64,000 bases of DNA from Streptomyces sp. CBMA291 (lineage in GTDB: Bacteria; Actinomycetota; Actinomycetes; Streptomycetales; Streptomycetaceae), in assembly GCF_014596525.1 (NCBI RefSeq), contig NZ_MSJP01000053.1:1-64000 (forward strand), given 5' to 3'. The notes beneath the pieces were generated by a model. It had not been told where the DNA came from, did not search any database, and saw only the letters and a program-made list of their open reading frames with translations. A program made the translations under genes and the position numbers. Shown in pieces: positions 59,582 through 64,000 of the stretch (its first letter is position 1; every line of letters begins with the position of its first letter).

Positions 59582-60070
59582 ATGACTGTTTCCTCGCAGA
59601 TGATCCCGCCCGCCACGACCTCCGCCCCGGTGTCCTCCGCCGTGTCGGCACCGCTCGCCCTCTTCGACCGCCTCACGCCCCGGCTGCACCACTACGGCAT
59701 GACCCTGCTCAAGTTCGGGCTCGGCGGCGTCTTCGTCTGGTTCGGCGTCCTCAAGGTCATCGGCCAGAGCCCGGCGGCCGAACTCGTCGTCTCCGTCCTG
59801 CCCTTCCCGGCCGGGGGCTGGTTCGTGCCCGCCCTGGGCTGGTTCGAGGTCATCCTCGGCCTCTGGCTGGTGTCGGGCCGCCTCCGCGCCCTGGCCATGC
59901 CCCTGTTCACCGCCCATCTCTGCGGCACCTTCGCCGTCCTCGTCCTCACCCCCTCGGCCGCGTTCGACCACTCCAACCCGCTGCTGCTCACCCTGGTCGG
60001 CGAGTTCGTCGTCAAGAACGTCGTCCTGCTCGCCGGCGCGGTGGTCGTGACGACCCGTCCGCGCACCTGA
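59582..60070 (+). CDS. DoxX-family membrane protein
   Basis: 162 residues with four membrane helices: YGMTLLKFGLGGVFVWFGVL, WFVPALGWFEVILGLWLV, LFTAHLCGTFAVLVLT and FVVKNVVLLAGAVVVT. DoxX proteins form part of thiosulfate:quinone oxidoreductases or bind redox partners such as SodA/SseA in mycobacteria. Its position next to a rhodanese and an oxidative enzyme fits a sulfur or peroxide redox role, but this is inference. GGAG upstream supports ATG 59582. Confidence 0.85.
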   Translation: MTVSSQMIPPATTSAPVSSAVSAPLALFDRLTPRLHHYGMTLLKFGLGGVFVWFGVLKVIGQSPAAELVVSVLPFPAGGWFVPALGWFEVILGLWLVSGRLRALAMPLFTAHLCGTFAVLVLTPSAAFDHSNPLLLTLVGEFVVKNVVLLAGAVVVTTRPRT

Positions 60071-60095
60071 CGGACCACCCCCGAGCGACCCGCCC

Positions 60096-60130
60096 GGAGG
60101 CCGCACCCCCCTCGGGGAAGGACGGCCTCC
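60096..60130 (+). terminator. Hairpin after DoxX
   Basis: Perfect 8-bp arms GGAGGCCG (60096-60103) and CGGCCTCC (60123-60130), 26 bp after the DoxX stop, immediately before the 20-bp repeat array. Confidence 0.5.
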
Positions 60131-60230
60131 TCCTTCACCCGACGTGCCGGTCCTTCACCCGACGTGCCGGTCCTTCACCCCGAGTACCGGTCCTTCACCC
60201 GAAGTGCCGGGAACTTCATGTGAAGTGCCC
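60131..60230. repeat. Five 20-bp tandem repeats upstream of the ScbR-like gene
   Basis: Units TCCTTCACCCGACGTGCCGG at 60131 and 60151 (identical), 60171 and 60191 (few changes), and a diverged fifth unit at 60211 that contains the palindrome ACTTCA-TG-TGAAGT. Period is exactly 20 bp, i.e. two helical turns, and the array ends 22 bp before an ARE-like promoter site. Confidence 0.88.
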
Positions 60231-60250
60231 GAAGGTCAGCCAAAAGCTCC

Positions 60251-60273
60251 TACAATACCAATCAGTCGGTTTG
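60251..60273 (+). promoter_or_regulatory. ARE-like receptor-binding site and promoter
   Basis: TACAAT (60251-60256) is a good -10 hexamer, overlapped by CAATACCAATCAGTCGGTTT (60253-60272) with ACC/GGT half-sites. Its right half AGTCGGTTTGA matches 9 of 11 positions of the ArpA-box half-site consensus as I recall it. Likely bound by one of the two ScbR-type receptors encoded nearby. Confidence 0.6.
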
Positions 60274-60346
60274 ACGAAGGTCGGGGGTACGGCGTGCCGG
60301 GGCACGCCCTCGTGCCGCACGACGCAGGGGTGCCACGGGAGCACGA

Positions 60347-61096
60347 GTGACCAAACAAGAGCGGGCCGCGCGCACCCGCACCGCACTGATCGAGGCGGCG
60401 GCGGCCGAGTTCGACCGGCACGGCTACGTCTCCGCCACGCTCTCCAGCATCAGCACGGCGGCGGGCGTGAGCCCCGGAGCGCTCCACTTCCACTTCGAGA
60501 ACAAGGCGGCGGTCGCCGCCGCCGTGGAGCACGAGGCCTCCGGCATCCTGCGCAGGACCGCCCGGACCGTCTACGGACGGCGCACCAACGCCCTGCAGAA
60601 CCTCACCGACACCTCCCACGCGCTGGCCCGGCTGCTCCGCGAGGACGTCGTCGTCCGCGCGGGCTTCCGGCTCAGCTGCGCACTGAGCGGCCGCACCGAC
60701 CTGAACCTGCGCCAGGAATGGCAGAGTTGTGTGCGCCAGCGGCTCGCAGAGGCGGCCGACGAGGGCATCCTCGCCCCGGACATCGGGCGCCAGCAGGACC
60801 TCGCCCGTACGGTCGTCGCCGCCACCATCGGCCTGGAGACGCTCTGCGGGGACAACGGCGAATGGCTCTCCCCCGAGACCGTCACCGGACTCTGGCGCGC
60901 CCTCCTGCCGTCCCTCGCGCACCCGTCGGCACTCGCCGCCCTCGACCCCGCGGGCACCCCGGCGGCGCGCCTCCCGGCCCCCGCTCCCCCGTCCCTCGCC
61001 CCGGTCGCGTACCGGAGCCCGCACCCGACCCCGCCCACGGGACCGGCCCGACCCGGTCTGAACGGCCTCTCGGCGCTTCCCGGGGGGACGGTCTAG
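60347..61096 (+). CDS. ScbR-like TetR regulator (pseudo-butyrolactone-receptor type)
   Basis: 249 residues from GTG 60347 (ACGGGAG upstream). The start TKQERAARTRTALIEAAAAE and HTH STAAGVSPGALHFHFENKAA match gamma-butyrolactone receptor homologues; 'GALHFHF' in place of 'GALYFHF' is typical of pseudo-receptors such as ScbR2/JadR2, which bind antibiotics rather than butyrolactones. A roughly 45-residue Pro-rich C-terminal tail is extra. The promoter carries an ARE-like site and a 20-bp repeat array. Probably controls the neighbouring biosynthetic genes; convergent with the AfsA-linked epimerase. Confidence 0.85.
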   Translation: MTKQERAARTRTALIEAAAAEFDRHGYVSATLSSISTAAGVSPGALHFHFENKAAVAAAVEHEASGILRRTARTVYGRRTNALQNLTDTSHALARLLREDVVVRAGFRLSCALSGRTDLNLRQEWQSCVRQRLAEAADEGILAPDIGRQQDLARTVVAATIGLETLCGDNGEWLSPETVTGLWRALLPSLAHPSALAALDPAGTPAARLPAPAPPSLAPVAYRSPHPTPPTGPARPGLNGLSALPGGTV

Positions 61097-61182
61097 GGCG
61101 TGCCTTCCGGATCAGGCCCTTTCCGATCAGGCCGGACCAGGGGCCGGGCGCCGCGAGCCCGGCAGGATCCGGAGGACTCGGC

Positions 61183-62154
61183 CTAACCCACGGTCGCCCG
61201 CCGCACGGCCTCCCGGTACCACGGGCGGTGGGCGGCGAAGCCGTCGGTGAAGCGCGGGCCCGGGTCGCAGCCGAGGTCGCGCCAGGGGCGGGCGTCGACG
61301 AACCAGTGGTCGGTGGCGAGCATGTCCAGGTGGTGCCGGGCGAAGGAGAGCCCGGCGAGCAGCTCCCGGGCCCCGGCGAGATCCGTCGCGGGCCCCTCGG
61401 TCACCCCCGCCCGGGGGACGAGCAGTCCCTCCGCCGCCGTGATCAGCTCGCCGACCGGTACCGGTTCGGGATGGACGGCGTAGTACGGGCCCGGCTCGGT
61501 CGCGGGCGAGAGCGCCGCCCCGAGCAGCGCGCCCGCCAGCGCCTCCACATCGATCAGGGAGTGCAGCGACGTCCCGCCGTCGAGCCGCCCCGGCAGCGCC
61601 GTGAGCAGCCGGACGAGGCCGGGGATCACCTGCCGGTCCCCGGCTCCGTAGACGAGGTGCGGGCGCAGCACGGTGCCGCCCGCGTCGAGGACGTGCCGCT
61701 CCCCCGCCGCCCGGGTGCGGCTGGTCACCGAACCGGGGGCGAGTGGCAGGCCGCTGCCCGGGGTGGCGGCGTGGAAGGGGCCCCGGCCGTGCACCGAGGC
61801 GGTGCTGAGGGCGACGATCCGGCCCACCCCGGCTCGGGTGGCCGCGTCGACCAGGGCGCGGGTGCCCTCGTCGTTGACGGCGCGGGCCTGCTCCTCGTCG
61901 GCGCCGATCGCCGAGGCGCAGTGGATCAGGACGTCGGCGCCCTCGACGGCGCGGCTCAGGGAGCCGGGGTCGAGGAGGTCGCCGGGGACGGTCGTGGTCC
62001 TCGGTCCGCCCGGGACCGGGGGCTGCGCCGCCCTGACGTCGGGGCGCCGGACGAGCAGGCGCACCGTGCCGGGTCCGGGGTGTGCCGCGGCCAGCGCCGC
62101 GACCCGGCCGCCGATGAATCCGGTCGCGCCGGTGATGAGAATGCAGGGGCCCAT
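61183..62154 (-). CDS. NAD-dependent epimerase/dehydratase linked to AfsA
   Basis: 323 residues from ATG 62154. Extended short-chain dehydrogenase fold: ILITGATGFIGGRVAALAA (nucleotide-binding), VLIHCASAIGADEEQARAVN, VALSTASVHGRGPFHAA, and LRPHLVYGAGDRQVIPGLVR. The normal catalytic Tyr-x-x-x-Lys is not present at its usual place; the segment reads VTSRTRAAGER. It lies 14 bp after afsA on the same strand, so is co-transcribed; members of this group probably tailor the butyrolactone precursor, which is inference. Confidence 0.87.
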   Translation of the reverse strand: MGPCILITGATGFIGGRVAALAAAHPGPGTVRLLVRRPDVRAAQPPVPGGPRTTTVPGDLLDPGSLSRAVEGADVLIHCASAIGADEEQARAVNDEGTRALVDAATRAGVGRIVALSTASVHGRGPFHAATPGSGLPLAPGSVTSRTRAAGERHVLDAGGTVLRPHLVYGAGDRQVIPGLVRLLTALPGRLDGGTSLHSLIDVEALAGALLGAALSPATEPGPYYAVHPEPVPVGELITAAEGLLVPRAGVTEGPATDLAGARELLAGLSFARHHLDMLATDHWFVDARPWRDLGCDPGPRFTDGFAAHRPWYREAVRRATVG

Positions 62155-62168
62155 GGTTCCGTTCCGGG

Positions 62169-63122
62169 TCAGACCGTCCGTCGGCCGCCGTGGCCGGCTC
62201 CGGCCGCCGCGAGCGCGCGGGCCGGGGAGGTGAACACGCACCGGAAGACGGGACTGCCGTCCTGTAGTCCGACGACCCGGGCGGTGGTCTTCGCCGTGTC
62301 GGCGCCGGGCACGGTCTCGGCCTCGACCCAGCAGGGCCTGTCGAGTTCGGCGTACCGGGTGAAGGAGGCCTGCATGGCGGCGGGCAGATACATGCCGCCC
62401 TCGCCGCAGGCGAGCGTCGCCGCCTGCCGGGCGGCTTCGAGCAGCACCATGCCGGGCACGTGGTCGTTGGGGCGCCGGAAGAGGGTGCGGTGGTCGGTGT
62501 TGATCCGCAGCTGCCACTGGCCGGGGCGGGTCCCGGGGCCGAGGACGACGTCCTTGGCGTCGTCCCGGCCGACCAGCTCCGGGGCCACCCCGCCGATCAG
62601 CGGCACCGGGCGGCCGAGCGCGGCCATCCGCTCGCCCCTGATCCTGCGGTACGCGAGGGCCGAGGTGCAGCGGGCCATGGCGCCGCCGGTGCCGAGGAAG
62701 CGTCCCTCGCGGGTCAGGACCACCGTGGTGCGCAGCTCGCGCAGGCGCCCGCCGCGGCTGACGACGTCGGAGACGATGACGTCGGCGTGGATGTCCGTGG
62801 AGGGTCCGTCGACGGCGAGCGCCTCGGGGTCGGTGTCGTAGAAGAGGTTCCACATGACGAACTGGTCCTCGACGGGTACCCCGAATTCGGCATGGGCGAT
62901 CAGCATGGTGGTCTGACGTATGGTCTCGGCCACCAGGACGGGGTCGTGCCGGTCTCCTGCCACCGGAGAGAAGAAAGGATGCGCGGCAGGCCAGCTCGCG
63001 GAGACGGAGAACCGATTCTCCTGAAGCCGCGTCCACCCCGTGGGGATGATGTCCGCGGGATCCGCCCGGTGCACGAACTCCCCGGGGATGTGTGTCGTCG
63101 TTCCCCGACGGTTCCGGTCCAT
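62169..63122 (-). CDS. afsA: A-factor-type gamma-butyrolactone biosynthesis protein
   Basis: 317 residues, the usual length. Two AfsA (hotdog-type) repeats: the first spans FVHRADPADIIPTGW to ALAYRRIRG with HPFFSPVAGDRHDPVLVAET, the second includes NTDHRTLFRRPNDHVPGMVL and LLEAARQAA. AfsA condenses a beta-ketoacyl-ACP with dihydroxyacetone phosphate to form the butenolide precursor of the hormone. Start ATG 63122. Divergent from an ScbR/ArpA-type receptor gene, the classical arrangement; followed by an epimerase gene. Confidence 0.95.
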   Translation of the reverse strand: MDRNRRGTTTHIPGEFVHRADPADIIPTGWTRLQENRFSVSASWPAAHPFFSPVAGDRHDPVLVAETIRQTTMLIAHAEFGVPVEDQFVMWNLFYDTDPEALAVDGPSTDIHADVIVSDVVSRGGRLRELRTTVVLTREGRFLGTGGAMARCTSALAYRRIRGERMAALGRPVPLIGGVAPELVGRDDAKDVVLGPGTRPGQWQLRINTDHRTLFRRPNDHVPGMVLLEAARQAATLACGEGGMYLPAAMQASFTRYAELDRPCWVEAETVPGADTAKTTARVVGLQDGSPVFRCVFTSPARALAAAGAGHGGRRTV

Positions 63123-63253
63123 GGGTCCCCCTCGTATCCCCGCAAGCCCCCTGAGCGGCGAATCCGCCCGGCTTAGAGTACGTACAGCGCGGTTTTCTTT
63201 TCAACGCTTCACGTCCCACGTTGAGCACAGACAGCGAGACAGCAGGAGGCGCC
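63123..63253. promoter_or_regulatory. Divergent afsA-receptor promoter
   Basis: 131 bp. TAGAGT (63174-63179) is a candidate -10 for the receptor gene; GCGCGGTTTTC (63188-63198) resembles a degenerate ARE half-site. AGGAGG (63244-63249) precedes the receptor start. Confidence 0.45.
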
Positions 63254-63931
63254 TTGGCGCAGCAAGCGCGTGCGATCCGCACCCGACGGACGATCCTCGA
63301 ATCGGCCGCGACGGTCTTCGCGGAGCGCGGCTACGAGCGTACGACCATCGGCGAGATCCTGGTGCGCGCCGGGGTGACGAAGGGAGCACTCTACTTCCAC
63401 TTCGCTTCCAAGGAAGACCTCGCGCTCGGCGTGCTCGACGCCCAGATGCTCGACGTGCCCCTGACTGCGCAGGAGGTCAAGCTCCAGGAGCTGGCTGACC
63501 AGGCCTTTCTGCTCACCCACCGGCTCCAGCAGGACGCGCTGGTACGGGCGAGCGTGGCCCTGGCCCTGGACAGCGGAGCGACCAGCATCGACCGCACCGC
63601 GCCCTTCCAGGCTTGGGTCGACCAGGTGTCGGAGATCCTGATGGTCTCCAAGGCGCGGGGCGAGCTGCTTCCCCATGTGAACGTGACGGACACGGCGGAG
63701 CTGTTCTCCGGCGCCTTCTCCGGGATCCAGGCGATGTCCCAGATCATGTGCAACCGGCGCGATCTGCCGCACCGGGTCGCGGTGCTGCTCCAGCACTTCA
63801 TGCCGAGTATCTGCACTCCGGCGCTGCTGCCCCGGCTCGACCTGACGGAAAACCGGTGCGTGCAGCTGGGTGTCGAATACGACGCGAGCCGGCTCCGGCG
63901 GGATCGGATCCTTCAGGAGTCACAGGGCTGA
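63254..63931 (+). CDS. ScbR/ArpA-type gamma-butyrolactone receptor
   Basis: 225 residues from TTG 63254, which gives the family-standard N-terminus AQQARAIRTRRTILESAATV; TTG 63221 would add 11 residues. The HTH is GEILVRAGVTKGALYFHFAS followed by KEDLALGVLDAQ, matching true butyrolactone receptors. The ligand domain includes FQAWVDQVSEILMVSKARGE and the conserved Trp expected near the ligand pocket. It represses targets until the AfsA-made hormone binds. Divergent from afsA, so probably autoregulates and controls hormone synthesis. No gene follows before the window ends (63932-64000). Confidence 0.93.
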   Translation: MAQQARAIRTRRTILESAATVFAERGYERTTIGEILVRAGVTKGALYFHFASKEDLALGVLDAQMLDVPLTAQEVKLQELADQAFLLTHRLQQDALVRASVALALDSGATSIDRTAPFQAWVDQVSEILMVSKARGELLPHVNVTDTAELFSGAFSGIQAMSQIMCNRRDLPHRVAVLLQHFMPSICTPALLPRLDLTENRCVQLGVEYDASRLRRDRILQESQG

Positions 63932-64000
63932 GAGCCACGGGAGACACGGGCGGCGGGCTCCGGGAGCCGAGGGACCGCGCACCGTCAGGAGACGGAGGAC

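Noticed and set aside
60131..60230. CRISPR array
   Set aside because: Repeats are directly adjacent with no unique spacers, and no cas gene is present.
1..64000. tRNA, rRNA, transposase or phage integrase genes
   Set aside because: Both strands were read for their hallmark sequences and none was recognised; a tRNA scan would be decisive but could not be run.

Overview
The window is very G+C-rich, densely packed actinobacterial DNA. Third codon positions are strongly G/C, GTG and TTG starts are common, and many genes are divergent or convergent with apparently leaderless starts (a -10-like hexamer just before ATG/GTG). The gene content (LacI, PadR, MocR, TetR and GAF-LuxR regulators, Tat-exported enzymes, an AfsA/ScbR gamma-butyrolactone system) points to a Streptomyces chromosome, probably an accessory or arm-proximal region. 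That assignment is inference. I saw no rRNA, tRNA, CRISPR array, transposase or phage gene.

Layout. (1) 0-7.5 kb: Mrr-like fragment, TIGR04222-type membrane protein, GNAT acetyltransferase, two translationally coupled acyl-CoA synthetases divergent from a GAF-LuxR regulator, and an AlkZ-like winged-helix protein. (2) 7.5-19.8 kb: a coherent sulfated-glycoside utilisation locus. It has a LacI repressor with three operators, an MFS importer, a GH3 beta-glycosidase, an FAD dehydrogenase, two cysteine-type sulfatases, a PadR regulator and the formylglycine-generating enzyme that would activate the sulfatases. None of the hydrolases shows an export signal, so the pathway looks intracellular. (3) 20-30.5 kb: TlpA-like lipoprotein, APC-type permease, an RHH protein behind a 20-bp-phased operator array, a DUF4097 protein, a DrrAB-like ABC exporter, and a molybdate ABC transporter (ModA plus a fused ModB-ModC). 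(4) 30.8-49.4 kb: SRPBCC protein, His/Met-rich membrane protein with ECF sigma factor, GNAT and PhzF opposite a MocR regulator, a radical SAM protein with unusual cysteine spacing, cold-shock-domain protein, DJ-1/PfpI protein, an MFS/M20/amidohydrolase operon opposite an Lrp-type regulator, LysR, AhpD-like protein opposite TetR with elaborate operators, and an MFS transporter.

(5) 49.5-64 kb is the most unusual part and looks like an undescribed, hormone-controlled specialised-metabolism locus. A three-gene, overlapping operon encodes a cobalamin-binding glutamate-mutase S-like subunit, a 1077-residue fusion of a glutamate-mutase E-like barrel to an FAD/NAD(P)-binding enzyme, and a medium-chain-type acyl-CoA ligase. 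Upstream on the same strand lie a cupin, a rhodanese, an HPP membrane protein and a Tat-exported vanadium-haloperoxidase-like enzyme. Then come a DoxX protein, an ScbR-like pseudo-receptor with an ARE-like site, an AfsA-linked epimerase, AfsA itself and a true ScbR/ArpA-type receptor. A plausible reading is that AfsA makes a butyrolactone signal, the two TetR-type receptors read it, and the mutase/oxidase/ligase genes make a product from an amino-acid-like substrate. The product cannot be read from the sequence.

Non-coding signals are rich: strong bidirectional terminators between most convergent pairs, several perfect palindromes in regulator promoters, and many short tandem repeats between genes.
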